A program made the position numbers and the translations under genes. A model generated the notes under the pieces. It was given only the letters and a program-made list of their open reading frames with translations. It had not been told where the DNA came from and did no database searches. From Brachyhypopomus gauderio (taxonomy: Eukaryota > Chordata > Actinopteri > Gymnotiformes > Hypopomidae), in assembly GCF_052324685.1 (NCBI RefSeq), contig NW_027506876.1, positions 2,775,001-2,839,000 on the forward strand: 64,000 nucleotides of DNA. The letters run 5' to 3'. Shown one piece after another: positions 21,131 through 41,374 of the stretch; the stretch's first letter is position 1; each line of letters starts with the position of its first letter.

Positions 21131-21727
21131 TGTTAAAAAGGCTGCCGAAAACTGTTGTACTGGACCTTTAAGGGGCGGAGCTTAAAGCACATGTGAGCCA
21201 CATGCAGAGCACATGTGAGCTGCAGGCAGATGAGAAAGGAGCTGCACTAAATCACAGTTCTAAGTTGTTGTCGCTGTTTACAGTTCGTTGCCACCCCGTC
21301 GTGATTGTGTGCGTGGATATGAAAGTAGGTAATGTTAAAGTTCAAATTATAGTCTATTTCGCTGAATATACCTATTTTCACTCCCCTTTATGCTATGTTC
21401 TGCTCGTGTGAACATTTAAATGCGGGCTACCTGTGGGGAATTTGTGTTACATCCGTTTAGGGACAGAGTATTTAGAAATGTTAATATTGCAGTCATTTTA
21501 TAATGTAATTGTGATATTACTTTAGTTAGTTAATTTGTCATTATTCAGACACTGATTTATTTATTTATCTGTTCTAGAACCATACATGTCACTTAAAGTA
21601 AGAATAAACAGCAAACACAAGTTAAACCCACTGGAGTGTGACTAAACCTTTCTTTGGAGTTCTAACCGGACTCACAACAGCGATTTGAACCTCCCAACTA
21701 GCACATCACGAATTATAATATTTTTTA
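21131..21727 (+). repeat. 5' LTR
   Basis: 597 bp, starting TGTTAAAAAGGCTGCC and ending AATATTTTTTA. It matches 27405-27999 almost throughout. Confidence 0.93.
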
Positions 21728-21728
21728 A

Positions 21729-21746
21729 TGGTCCTTCGAGCCGGAT
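21729..21746 (+). promoter_or_regulatory. Primer binding site for tRNA-Tyr
   Basis: TGGTCCTTCGAGCCGGA is complementary to the 3' end of vertebrate tRNA-Tyr (CCGGCTCGAAGGA plus CCA), one base after the 5' LTR. The tRNA identity is from memory of vertebrate tRNA-Tyr. Confidence 0.75.
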
Positions 21747-21766
21747 AAGCAAATTGCTGTTTAAAG

Positions 21767-22942
21767 ATGCAGAATCAAGAGTCAGCAGTAGCAGACGCTC
21801 GACCCAAACGAAATCTATCAGTACCTTCCTACCTATCACATTATGACCTCAGTGGACCTGGAGCTCAGAGTCAATTTCGTTTACCATTTATAAATGAAAA
21901 GGGAGCATCTATGGATCGAATAAGGTCAGAGCCTCCAGCTACAAGATCTCCATCACCACCAATCAGTCAGAGCTCGATGAGCCTGGGGGAGAGTGAGGAG
22001 CAAGAATCTGAGTTTAGCCAATCTAGGGGACTAGTCACCGGAGAGCAGCAAACCCACCACGTTTCTGAAGTCAGTGCTGCTCTCAGAGAGATCCGTCAAG
22101 AAAATGCTGAACTCCGTAAACAGTTCCAAAACCTGATGGTTGCTTTACAGCCCCAGCCAGCAGCCCATCACTCTCAATTCCTGCCTCCTCCACCTCAAAG
22201 TGTGTACAGTGGTGGTTATGGGCTCTACCAGCAGCAACAATATCCAGCACTCAGCAACCAAGGAAATCTGTTACAAGACTTAACTCAACTTCGAGTTACC
22301 CAACCATCAAGAGGTCTGCCCTATAACTATACAGCTACACCCCAGCAGAGTGCACCTTTCTTTCCAGGTGAAGATTCTTCATTTTTCCAACCACCCTGCC
22401 TAGATGAACCACTGAGAGAGACTACATACAGGGGGCCTAAACCCACCATACCCAGCCTTACATCACCAGACCCCAGAGAGTTTGCACGCATGAAGATTGC
22501 TTTGGATAATCTGTTACCAGTCAATGGCACTGAAAGATACAAGTACCAAATCCTGACAGATCACCTCCAATGTGAAGAAGCTTCACTTGTAGCTGACTCC
22601 TACTGCAACTCAAGGCAACCTTACACGGATACAATGATGGCTCTCACTAAGATGTATGGACAGCCTCACAAGCTTGCAGTGCAACGGATCGCAGAGTTAA
22701 TGGATAGTCCAAATATACGCAGCGGCGATGTTAAGAGCTTCCGTCTGTTTGCCCTCAACGTGCGATCACTGGTAGGCATGTTAGAACAACTGGGACAAAG
22801 AGGGCAAGTAGAGTTAAGTTGCGGCTCTCACGTTTCAAGGCTCTTAAGTAAACTTCCCTATGACCTCAACACTAGCTTTAAGAGATATATCCATCCTCTA
22901 AGAGTGGCCATTCCCACCCTCGTTGATTTGCTGAGTGGCTAG
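21767..22942 (+). CDS. BEL/Pao gag
   Basis: A 391-codon frame beginning MQNQESAVADARPKR. It has a helical stretch VSEVSAALREIRQENAELR (coiled-coil-like), a Gln/Pro-rich linker, then the BEL-type capsid region (KPTIPSLTSPDPREFARMK, LPVNGTERYKYQIL). It ends at a TAG just where another frame (EWLEYELEVQED) continues the expected gag sequence, so one small indel near 22930 separates gag from the zinc-knuckle and protease part. Confidence 0.85.
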   Translation: MQNQESAVADARPKRNLSVPSYLSHYDLSGPGAQSQFRLPFINEKGASMDRIRSEPPATRSPSPPISQSSMSLGESEEQESEFSQSRGLVTGEQQTHHVSEVSAALREIRQENAELRKQFQNLMVALQPQPAAHHSQFLPPPPQSVYSGGYGLYQQQQYPALSNQGNLLQDLTQLRVTQPSRGLPYNYTATPQQSAPFFPGEDSSFFQPPCLDEPLRETTYRGPKPTIPSLTSPDPREFARMKIALDNLLPVNGTERYKYQILTDHLQCEEASLVADSYCNSRQPYTDTMMALTKMYGQPHKLAVQRIAELMDSPNIRSGDVKSFRLFALNVRSLVGMLEQLGQRGQVELSCGSHVSRLLSKLPYDLNTSFKRYIHPLRVAIPTLVDLLSG

Positions 22943-22956
22943 AATACGAGCTGGAA

Positions 22957-24849
22957 GTGCAGGAAGACCACATGAAGCCCCCCAGAAGAGAGGAGTCGTT
23001 CACCAAGAAGCCTGATACCAAGCGCACTCCTAAACATTCTAGTAAGACTGCTACTATCCTCCTGGGTACTGAGAAGGTCTCAGGATCAGAGAGTGTAGCA
23101 GCACCAGGCGTACCTGGACATCCTTCCAACAAGTCAAAGGGAGTAGGAAAGGTAACAGCCTATTGTCCTTATTGTGACAATGACAAGCATTTCCTGAACA
23201 ACTGTTCCAACTTTAAGAGCCTGAGCAAAGAACAAAGGGTGACATGGATCAAAGTAAACAATAAGTGTTGGCGTTGCGGACGTAATCACCAAGCTGCAAA
23301 ATGTACACTCAAAGCTCCCTGTAAGACCTGTGGCAGAAGACATCTGCTTGTGCTGCACGAGGTGAACGAGAGGCCAGACGAGGAACAAACATCACCTACA
23401 TCTTCAGCAGAAAACTGCCTTGTTAACACTGCCAACAAAGTTATGTACGTTGACCGTCCAGCCTACAACTGCACGGTGCTACTGAAGATCAGTAAGGTAC
23501 TCCTGAGGAATGGTGACAAGTCCCTTGAGACATATACAGTCTTAGACGACGGATCTGAGAGGACTATTCTGCTCCAGCCAGCCGCTAAACTGTTGGGCCT
23601 TAGAGGAAGTAAAGAAGTGTTAGCTCTTCGTACAGTCAGACAAGAAGTGGAGAAGCTCCAAGGAGCCGCCGTGTCTTTCACAATTTCTCCAGCAGCCAAT
23701 CCTGACAAGATGTACAATATTCAGAGTGCCTTCACAGCCGAGCAATTGAGTTTAGCTGAACATTCCCATCCAGTTGTCTCACTCCAGCAGAAATATAGAC
23801 ATCTGTCAGGCTTGCCCCTCCCTCCTCTAAACAGAGTTCATCCCATGTTACTGATCGGCGCCGACTATACACACCTCATTACACCTATAGAGCCAGTCAG
23901 ATTAGGACCACCTGGAGGACCAGCAGCTGTGAAGACGCTCCTTGGATGGACGCTACAGGGACCAGCTCAAGCCATTGAATCCTCCACTAATGTAAGTCAC
24001 TGCCTCTTTACATCTACACCATCACCCACAGAGCTGTTCTCATGTGTAGAGAAGCTATGGCAGATGGATGTGCTCCCCTATCGCAGTGAGAAGTTAGCGG
24101 TTAGGTCACGACAAGACCAAGAGGCAGTTAGGCTCCTGCAAGAACAAACAGTGAGAGTTAATGTCAATGGCGTTGAGCGTTATGCCACACCCCTCTTTCG
24201 AATCAAGAACGCACCTCTCCTGAAAGCTACTCCAGAATCAGTGTTGCCACTCCTGAGAAGCACAGAGAAGCGCCTAACCAAATCACCAGAAAAGGCTGCT
24301 GCTTATCAGCAGGAGATCGACAAGCTAGTTGAAGCTGGCTATGTAGTGAAGTTGGCAGACCACCATCTGGAGACTAGTGCTGAAGCTTGGTACATACCCC
24401 ACCACATGGTCCAACATAATGGGAAGAACCGTGTAGTGTACAACTGCTCATTCCAATACCAAGGCAACAACCTTAACCAGCTCCTCTTACCAGGTCCCAC
24501 TCTGGGCCCTGCCTTGCAAGCGGTGTTATTGCGTTTCAGAGAACATTCTGTGGCCTTCAGCAGCGATATCCGTGGCATGTTTCATCATGTGAGTCTCCTA
24601 CCTGCAGATCGACCCCTGTTGCGGTTTGTATGGCGAGACATGAAGCGAGACAACCCTCTTGAGGTATACGAGTGGCAGGTACTTCCCTTCGGAACTACTT
24701 GTAGCCCCTGTTGCGCAACATTCGCATTGCAAAAACATGTCACAGACCACAGCCAACCGGAAGAAGACATACATGTTGCCATTAACAAATCTTTCTGGAC
24801 AACTGTTTACAGAGTCTCACATGCCCAGCAGCTGCCAAGACACTTATAG
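22957..24849 (+). CDS. BEL/Pao zinc knuckles, protease and RT (5' part)
   Basis: In order: cysteine knuckles (CPYCDNDKHFLNNC, then CWRCGRNHQAAKC and CKTCGRRHLL); an aspartic protease core VLDDGSERTIL; BEL-type linker; and reverse transcriptase up to VLPFGTTCSPCCATFAL. The frame then changes near 24785: NKSFW is followed by TTVYRV instead of the expected catalytic block, whose remainder (DNCLQSLTC) is in the next frame. A few bases appear to be deleted there, removing part of the RT active-site motif. Confidence 0.85.
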   Translation: MQEDHMKPPRREESFTKKPDTKRTPKHSSKTATILLGTEKVSGSESVAAPGVPGHPSNKSKGVGKVTAYCPYCDNDKHFLNNCSNFKSLSKEQRVTWIKVNNKCWRCGRNHQAAKCTLKAPCKTCGRRHLLVLHEVNERPDEEQTSPTSSAENCLVNTANKVMYVDRPAYNCTVLLKISKVLLRNGDKSLETYTVLDDGSERTILLQPAAKLLGLRGSKEVLALRTVRQEVEKLQGAAVSFTISPAANPDKMYNIQSAFTAEQLSLAEHSHPVVSLQQKYRHLSGLPLPPLNRVHPMLLIGADYTHLITPIEPVRLGPPGGPAAVKTLLGWTLQGPAQAIESSTNVSHCLFTSTPSPTELFSCVEKLWQMDVLPYRSEKLAVRSRQDQEAVRLLQEQTVRVNVNGVERYATPLFRIKNAPLLKATPESVLPLLRSTEKRLTKSPEKAAAYQQEIDKLVEAGYVVKLADHHLETSAEAWYIPHHMVQHNGKNRVVYNCSFQYQGNNLNQLLLPGPTLGPALQAVLLRFREHSVAFSSDIRGMFHHVSLLPADRPLLRFVWRDMKRDNPLEVYEWQVLPFGTTCSPCCATFALQKHVTDHSQPEEDIHVAINKSFWTTVYRVSHAQQLPRHL

Positions 24850-27344
24850 ACAAACTGCACTCACTTTTAGCCGAAGGGGGATTTGAGCTGAGGCAGTGGG
24901 CAAGTAATAAACCAGATATCATTCAGCATCTCCCTTCGGACCTCAAGTCATCCAGCTGTGAGTTGTGGCTAAACCAAGATCAGTCTGACGTCCAAGAACC
25001 AGCTCTTGGACTACAGTGGAACTGTAAGTCTGACACCCTTACTTACAAACACAGACACATCAATTGCTCAATGACTACTATGAGGAATATTTATAGAGTT
25101 TTAGCCAGTCAGTATGACCCTCTTGGCTACATAGCGCCTTATACCACCCGAGCCAAGGTTATTGTACGCCACCTGTGGGAAAAGAGAAGGGATTGGGATG
25201 ACCCACAACTCCCTGAGGAGCTATTACAAAGGTGGCATGCATGGGAAGCAGAGCTGGCACAGTTGCACAAGATCACACTGCCTAGGTGCTACACCAGTCC
25301 CAGCCTGGACCAACCCAACAGTAGGAGAGACATTCATGTGTTCTGTGATGCCTCCGAACAGGCATATGGATCAGTAGCTTATCTAAGGACAGAGAGTCCA
25401 GGGGGAGAAGTTGAGGTTGCCTTCCTCGCAGCACGGTCTCGTGTTGCCCCAAAGAAGCAACAATCTGTTCCTCGGCTAGAGTTGTGTGCTGCCTTAACGG
25501 GCGCCCAGCTCTACAAGGTTATCAGCACTGAGTTAACCCTTCCCATACGCAACTGCATCTTGTGGTCTGACTCTGCCACAGTCCTAACCTGGTTGGGTTC
25601 AGATTCCTGCAGATACAAAGTCTTCGTGGGTACTCGTGTGGCGGAAATACAAGAGTTAACCGAAGCGGCCACATGGAGGTACGTGCCCTCACAAGACAAC
25701 CCGGCGGACGACATCACTCGTGGCCTCACTATCCAAGACATCAGCAAAGGCAGTAGATGGACAGACGGACCTGAATTCCTGAAACTGACTCCAAATGACT
25801 GGCCCAATCTACCACCCCCACCTCAGAGTGATCCTGAAGGTGAGCTGAAACGACAAGTCATTTGTTTAACTATGTCTAGCTCTAGTGTTCCAGACCCACA
25901 TCAGTACCAGACTTGGGACAGCTTCTTAAAAGCCATCGCAAATCAACTTCATGGGGCAGCCGACCCTAACCACCCTCTCACTGCTGAGTCCTATGCTGCC
26001 GCCGAACTAGAAGCTCTACAACAGGCCCAAAGAGAGTCATTCCTAGAGGAAATCACACAGTTAAAGGCAGGTAAACCCATTGCTAAGTCTAGTCGTCTCC
26101 TCCTACTTGCACCTGAGTTCGATGAGGAGATAGGGCTCATCAGAGTGGGAGGCCGTTTACGTCGTAATCCTGACATGACTGTGGATGAAGTGCATCCCAT
26201 TGTTCTGGATCCCAGACATGCCCTGACCCAACTCATAATCCAGGATTATGACGAGAGGCTCCAACATCCTGGACCAGAAAGAGTGTTTGCTGAGATCAGA
26301 AGGAGATATTGGGTGTTACGTGGACGTGAAGCCGTACGTCGCCATCAGAAATCCTGTGTTGAGTGCAAGAGGTGGAAAGGTCACCCTAATCCACCCAGAA
26401 TGGCGGACCTCCCTCCAGCCAGACTGCGTCTGTTCAAGCCGGCATTCTATTCCACTGGTGTGGATTGTTTTGGGCCGTACAACATCAAGATCCGACACAG
26501 TAACGAGAAAAGGTGGGGGATATTGTTTAAATGTCTAACTAGGAGAGCAGTCCACCTTGATTTAATTCCCAGTATTGACACAGATGCATTTCTAATGGCT
26601 CTGAGACGTTTTATATCCAGGCGCGGGAAACCTAAGGAGATTCTCTGTGACCAGGGGACGAACTTCCGAGGAGGAGAACGGGAATTGCAGGAAGCATTTC
26701 AAACACTTCATCCTGAACTCAAAGAGCAGCTGGCTTGCCAGCAAATCAAGTTTGCCTTCAATCCTCCTGGATCCCCACACTTCGGAGGTTGCTGGGAGCG
26801 TGAAATTCGTTCGCTGAAGACTGCTCTTCAAGTCATCATTGGATCCCAAACCGTCACCGAAGAGGTGTTGCGCACAGTGCTTATTGAGATTGAGGGGATG
26901 CTCAATTCAAAACCCCTGGGCTACACCTCATCTGAAGTAGCAGACCCTGACCCAGTAACCCCTAACTATCTCCTTATGGGGCGGCGAGATGCCTCGCTGC
27001 CGCAAGTCGTCTATGACAACTCAGAGATTCTCGGGCGAAGAAGGTGGAGGCACAGTCAAATTCTGGCCGACCAATTCTGGAGAACTTTCCTGAAGCACTA
27101 CCTGCCAGGACTCCAAGCCCGCCTGAAGTGGAAAACTGAATCCGCCAATCTACAAGTAGGAGATGTGGTCATGATTGTGGATAATCAGCTTCCACAAGCT
27201 CTTTGGCCTGTAGGGAAAGTCTTTCAAGTTTTCGCTGGACCAGACAAACGGATCAGATCAGCTGAAGTGTCAGTGAAGGGAAGAACCTACATTCGACCCG
27301 TGGCAAGACTTGTCAGCCTACCCGCCTTACCTGAGGAAGACTAA
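24791..27344 (+). CDS. BEL/Pao RT (3' part), RNase H, integrase
   Basis: Open from about 24791 to the stop near 27344; the first ATG is 24963 but this is really a continuation of pol. It has the RT thumb (SQYDPLGYIAPYTTRAKV), RNase H (IHVFCDASEQAYGSV, LCAALTGAQLY, LWSDSATVL), and the integrase zinc motif (HQKSCVECKRWKG). The integrase core acidic residues lie in STGVDCFGPY, LCDQGTNFRGG and GGCWEREIRSL. The C-terminal SH3-like part contains LQVGDVVMIVD. This domain order (PR-RT-RH-IN) fits BEL/Pao. Confidence 0.88.
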
Positions 27345-27404
27345 TTACCCCCTTTATTCAGCCTTTTTTAGTTGTTCGTATTCACAGGTGAATACGGGGG
27401 CGGC

Positions 27405-27999
27405 TGTTAAAAAGGCTGCCGAAAACTGTTGTACTGGACCTTTAAGGGGCAGAGCTTAAAGCACATGTGAGCCACATGCAGAGCACATGTGAGCTGCAGG
27501 CAGATGAGAAAGGAGCTGCACTAAATCACAGTTCTAAGTTGTTGTCACTGTTTACAGTTCGTTGCCACCCCGTCGTGATTGTGTGCGTGGATATGAAAGT
27601 AGGTAATGTTAAAGTTCAAATTATAGTCTATTTCGCTGAATATACCTATTTTCACTCCCCTTTATGCTATGTTCTGCTCGTGTGAACATTTAAATGCGGG
27701 CTACCTGTGGGGAATTTGTGTTACATCCGTTTAGGGACAGAGTATTTAGAAATGTTAATATTGCAGTCATTTTATAATGTAATTGTGATATTACTTTAGT
27801 TAGTTAATTTGTCATTATTCAGACACTGATTTATTTATTTATCTGTTCTAGAACCACACGTCACTTAAAGTGAGAATAAACAGCAAACGCAAGTTAAACC
27901 CACTGGAGTGCGACTAAACCTTTCTTTGGAGTTCTAACCGGACTCACAACAGCGATTTGAACCTCCCAACTAGCACATCACGAATTATAATATTTTTTA
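27405..27999 (+). repeat. 3' LTR
   Basis: 595 bp, nearly identical to the 5' LTR. The differences include GGCAGAGC for GGCGGAGC and loss of two bases in CATACATGTCAC. Confidence 0.93.
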
Positions 28000-28004
28000 G
28001 TAGC

Positions 28005-28906
28005 ATTAGGTACCTCTTCCTCTACACGTCAAAAAATTACTTGTGGCGTCCCCCAAGGATCAATTCTTGGGCCTTTACTATTCAACCTATATATGCTTCC
28101 GTTACCACATATCATTAATAAACATGGTATTAGTTATCATCAATATGCAGATGACACTCAACTTTATATTTCTCTAGAACCTCAAGCCCTAAAATCAATC
28201 TGCTCACAGTTTGACTGCATACATGATATACAGACTTGGATGTCTGACAATTTTCTGCAATTAATTAAAGGGAAGACAGAGGTTCCTGTTCTTGGCAGTG
28301 ATTCACAAAGGAATGATGTCCAGATTTATTTAAATCAAATGAATCTGAATCTGAATCAAACTATGTGTTAAGAACCTACATGCAAGACAGCTTATTTTCA
28401 CCTTCGAAACATTGCTAAGGTCCGAGATATGCTCTCTCCTGCTGACAGTGAAAAAATTGTCCATGCATTTATCACATCAAGGCTAGATTATTGTAACGCT
28501 GTTCTATCTGCTCTCCCAAAAGGCTCTATTTCTCACCTATAGCGAGTTCAGAACGCTGCTGCAAGGGTTCTGACCCACAGGAGAAAGAGAGACCATATTA
28601 CACCTGCACTCCACTCACTGCACTGTTTACCTGTCAGGTTTAGAATAGATTATAAGGTTCTAGTGATGGTTTTTAAATGTCTTCATGGTCTTTACCTCAG
28701 TGAAATGATGATTAGATATGTCCCAGTCAGGTCTCTCAGGTCTCTCAAACAGTAATTTAGTAGTGATTCCTAAAAGCCGATTAAAGATTGGCGAGGGTGC
28801 TTTTAGCCACTATGGCCCAAAGCTCTGGAACTCTCTTCCTGAAGAGCTCAGAGGCATTTCATCCCTTCACAGCTTCAAGAAGAGTCTCAAAACGTTAATC
28901 TTTTAG
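28005..28906 (+). pseudogene. LINE reverse transcriptase, 3' part
   Basis: Resumes with TCGVPQGSILGPLLF (motif B) and YADDTQLYISLEP (motif C). After a stop at 28371 it continues in other frames (SRLDYCNAVLSALPKGS with an internal TAG), and the end reads FSHYGPKLWNSLPEELRG, SLHSFKKSLKTLIF. Several inactivating changes. Confidence 0.8.
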
Positions 28907-28974
28907 TTAAACTTTAAACTCTTTTAGTTAAACGATCTGCTTTTAGGTAAACTTTGTCTCTCTCCTCAGAAGAA

Positions 28975-29552
28975 ACTTATTGCAGAGGTTGTGACTTCTC
29001 TCCTGGTACTCGATAGCATGTTAGCCGTTCGAGCTGAACAGCGTGATCCGGGACGCTGTCGTTGAGCCAGGTTTCCGTAAATACATAAACACAACAGTCT
29101 TTCACGGACTTCTGAGCTGACTGAAGTAAGCGTATGTAGTCCAGTTTATTGTCCAATGATCGCACGTTGGCCAGAATCATGGTTGGGATAGCTGGTTTGT
29201 GTGGGCTAGCCGCTAGCCTCAATCGGATGCCTCCACGCTTGCCCCGTCTCTGCCTCCTATCCTGCTGCTTGTGGCGCTTCCACGGTGGGCGAGATGCTGC
29301 AGCGGAGGGGGTCGGTGGGGGTGCCAGTGACCTGAGCAAGCCGCAGACTCGCAGCTCTTTGTGGAGTTCTTGGTTGGATTCCAAAAATTTGTTTTTGCCA
29401 GCTTCAAGCAGAAACTCACGACTGTATGTGCGTTCCGAGACATGAACGCACAACAAGGACGTACAAAAACACTGCGAATCATGGGAAAAAAAACACAAAA
29501 ATGCCGATTCCTCGGGAGAGAGAGAAGCTGCTGCGTGTGCACGCGCCGCCAT
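28975..29552 (-). mobile_element. LINE 5' fragment (endonuclease N-terminus)
   Basis: A minus-strand 191-codon frame: a basic N-terminal region (KRHKQQDRRQRRGKRGG), then the start of an apurinic endonuclease domain (ILANVRSLDNKLDYIRLL, VYVFTETWLND). It stops after about 50 residues of the endonuclease, where it abuts the 3' end of the plus-strand LINE. This is a LINE 5' end without its 3' end. Confidence 0.75.
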
Positions 29553-29564
29553 TGCTAATGTCTG

Positions 29565-29850
29565 GAGTGGATATGAGAGATGTATGTATGTGTGTGTGGT
29601 GTATGGAGTGTGTATGAGAGAGATGCATGTATGTGTGTCTGTGTGATGTGTGTTTGTGGAGTGGGTATGAGGGAGATGTATGTATGTGTGTCTGTGTGGT
29701 GTATATGTGTGTATGCCTAGTGGGTATGAGAGAGATGTATGTGTGTGTCTGTGTGGTGTATATGTGTGTATGTCTAGTGGGTATGAGAGAGATGTATGTA
29801 TGTGTGTGTCTGTGTGGTGTATATGTGCGTATGTCTAGTGGGTATGAGAG
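29565..29850 (+). repeat. Minisatellite of about 60 bp, GT-rich
   Basis: Four to five degenerate units containing GGGTATGAGAGAGATGTATG and TGTGTCTGTGTGGTGTATATG. Confidence 0.85.
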
Positions 29851-29967
29851 ACGTAAGTTGTTTAGCGGGGGGGGACGTAAAATGTTACCAGAGGGGTTTA
29901 AAATGAACACAGCGAGAGAAAAATACAGATTTAAAGTGTGCAGAAACAGTCTGAATCGTGGTTTGAA

Positions 29968-30073
29968 CTAACCTAGTTTTTTTGCCGGGACTGAATATTA
30001 AAAAGAAGAAAAACCGGGACAGGCATGTGAAAACTGGGACAGTCCCGGGAAAACTGGGACAGGTGGCAACACT
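29968..30073. mobile_element. hAT-like terminal fragment
   Basis: CGGGACAG/CTGGGACAGTCCCGG phrases end in GGTGGCAACACTAG, resembling a CAGTGTTGCC-type hAT terminus. Boundaries are approximate. Confidence 0.4.
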
Positions 30074-30812
30074 AGTCTTGCCCCACAATATCTGAGTGAA
30101 CTCATTGCCTACTACAACCCATCTTGCCCTTTGCGCTCCCAAAATGCTGGATTTCTCCTAGTTCCAAAAATTTGTAAGACTACAGCCGGAGGCAGAGCTT
30201 TCTCTTTTAAAGCCCCTCAATTATGGAATAGCCTTCCAGCTCCAATCCGAGATTCTGACACAGTTCCAATCTTTAAATCTAGACTTAAGACTCACCTATT
30301 TAATCAAGACTTCAGCTAATATTCTCCTTGTAATGTTTAGGGGCTCGGGGGCCCCCAGACGTTGGGATTTCTGGTGATCTGAGATGTTGATGCTGTCATC
30401 CAGCTGTGTCATGGCATCACTCTAGTTGTGACAATGACTTGACTGGAAAGCAATGTCTCAGTGAGCCCTCATGCCTGTGGTCACCTCTGAACCCCTCCCT
30501 TTAGTTATGCTGCTATATATTAGCCTGCCGGAGCCACATGCTCATCACTGGCACGTGAGCTATGTACATTTAAATTAATGGTGGTTTAAATTCATGTCCA
30601 CTCAGTCTGTATTGTCTATCTTCTTGCATGCCTCTACCCAAGACGATTGGATACAGGCACCTGCAGGCACCTGGGGGATGGTCTGGCTTGCCGGTGGATG
30701 TGCTGATGCCGGGGTTGGATGAGCCGTTGCCACGAGGAGTCGTGCTGATGTAAAGCTGCTTTGTGACATGTGTTGTGAAAAGCGCTATATAAATAAATTT
30801 GACTTTGACTTT
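30074..30812 (+). mobile_element. LINE 3' end (ORF tail plus 3' UTR)
   Basis: The frame LAPQYLSELIAYYNPSC, then APQLWNSLPAPIRDSD and SRLKTHLFNQDFS plus stop (30319) is a LINE ORF C-terminus. The 3' UTR ends in AAAAGCGCTATATAAATAAA and a TTTGACTTTGACTT tail. Another fragment of the same family is at 34050-34360. Confidence 0.8.
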
Positions 30813-31730
30813 CTCTGAGTGGAGAAGCCTTATTTAAGTCTGATTTGCACCCTCCGACTAAACAGTCATAGTTCGGGACATATTTAACTTATCTTCTAAG
30901 CTTCTAGGTGAAGGTGTAAAGATTTTACAGCAGTTTATCCAGGAAATTTTTTTGATCATTTTTCATGCCAACTCACACTCTAACTGGCAGTTATAATTTG
31001 AAATTCTGAACATTCCGCCATTCATTTTAATGGGGGTTTGCAAACTTTTAAACATAAATTTATTAAAAACTACAAATCCTATCGACTCAAAAAATACTTA
31101 GAACAAGTCACAGCATCGAGACCGTAGAACGCAGTATGAACAGAGTCTGTACATTAAGCTGTTCAGGCTGTATTAATCGCACAAATATGGACAAGAAGAA
31201 GAATTAGAAGCAGTGGGATAACAATATAGGGCTTTTCAAACCCTATAAAAATGACTTTATCCTATATCCATGCATTTTACTGGTTTTACTAGTTTAAACA
31301 GCACACTTCAGGTTTTAGAACAATTGTTCCCTAGATGCATAAACAAATACATACAAAAAAGAAAAAATGTTAGAAAAACTAAATCTACAAAACAGTAAAG
31401 CAATTCCAGGTCCTTCTTTCATATATGACAATGAAAAGGGCACATGGTTTTCTTCCAAACATAAGAATAATTATTTTAAAAAATACAGTGCAAATACACT
31501 TTGGTTTGACTTTGTTTTTTCTTAGCCAAAAAAACCTGAGTTGTGTTTGTCACTGACAGCAAATTTTGTTGGACTGTATCAATGTCAGTCAGTCAGCCAT
31601 GTAGCTGCGAGTCACTGTGGGTGTGTAGCTGATTGCATGTGTGCCTGCAATATTTCCTCTGATTGTCTGAGGCTGTGTCACCCTCACAGTTCTACGGTTA
31701 GTTCTAACAGTTCTAACCCTAACTAAACCC
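30813..31730. other. fkbp10 3' flank / 3' UTR
   Basis: No gene or clear repeat. It includes the presumed fkbp10 3' UTR on the minus strand. No polyadenylation site could be fixed. Confidence 0.45.
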
Positions 31731-40932
<9,202 letters not shown>

Positions 40933-41374
40933 TTTTACGGGTAATGAGGCGATTGTGAGTATCGCACCAAAACGTTATTCGCCAAATGAAAAATAAGTCA
41001 AATAACTCAAAGGAACTTCATCTGGTTTTAAAGTTGTCTTTAGTAAACGAGGAGATATGGCTAGATTTGTTACAAGCTGCTTAATTTCCTGCATACATCT
41101 CCTCCTGCGCCCACCCCCTTACACAGATTTTTGTAAACGTGGAAGTTCTTCAGAATGGCGCTCGAGGTCAAGCAAGGGCGGACGCGTCACTGTGCGCGAG
41201 CGATACTACGTTATTCTCCATTTCAAAGAAATGCTCACAACTGATTATTACAATTAGCCTTTATTGTAGCAATCTAATGAAAGTACAGCTTTGAAGTACC
41301 ATTTGCTGATGTCATGGAATTTAGCAGCGGGAGATATCGATTAGGGCAAGTTTACAACTGGATTGTATTTGACC
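40933..41374. promoter_or_regulatory. fkbp10 upstream region
   Basis: Sequence upstream of the fkbp10 start codon (minus strand). It is moderately GC-rich around 41100-41210. No TATA box or other core element was identified with confidence. Confidence 0.35.

Larger units (their letters stand above)
21131..27999 (+). mobile_element. BEL/Pao LTR retrotransposon, nearly complete
   Basis: Two LTRs (21131-21727 and 27405-27999) flank gag and pol. The host LINE gives a 5-bp target duplication GTAGC (21126-21130, 28000-28004). A primer binding site follows the 5' LTR, and a purine-rich tract (ACGGGGGCGG) precedes the 3' LTR. The LTRs differ at only about seven bases and a 2-bp indel, so the insertion is young. 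Coding is interrupted by at least two frame changes (near 22930 and 24785), so this copy is probably defective. Confidence 0.93.
20030..28970 (+). mobile_element. L2/CR1-type LINE split by a BEL/Pao insertion
   Basis: The LINE reverse transcriptase runs up to 21130, is interrupted by the LTR element 21131-27999, and resumes at 28000 in the same frame: DYYVA before the break and LGTSSSTRQ after it, once the 5-bp duplication is discounted. The right part has the YADDTQLY catalytic motif near 28147 and degenerates after 28371. The copy lacks an endonuclease. Confidence 0.85.

Noticed and set aside
41057..41257. 66-codon frame beside the fkbp10 start
   Set aside because: No recognisable domain and not supported by splice sites; probably chance in the promoter region.
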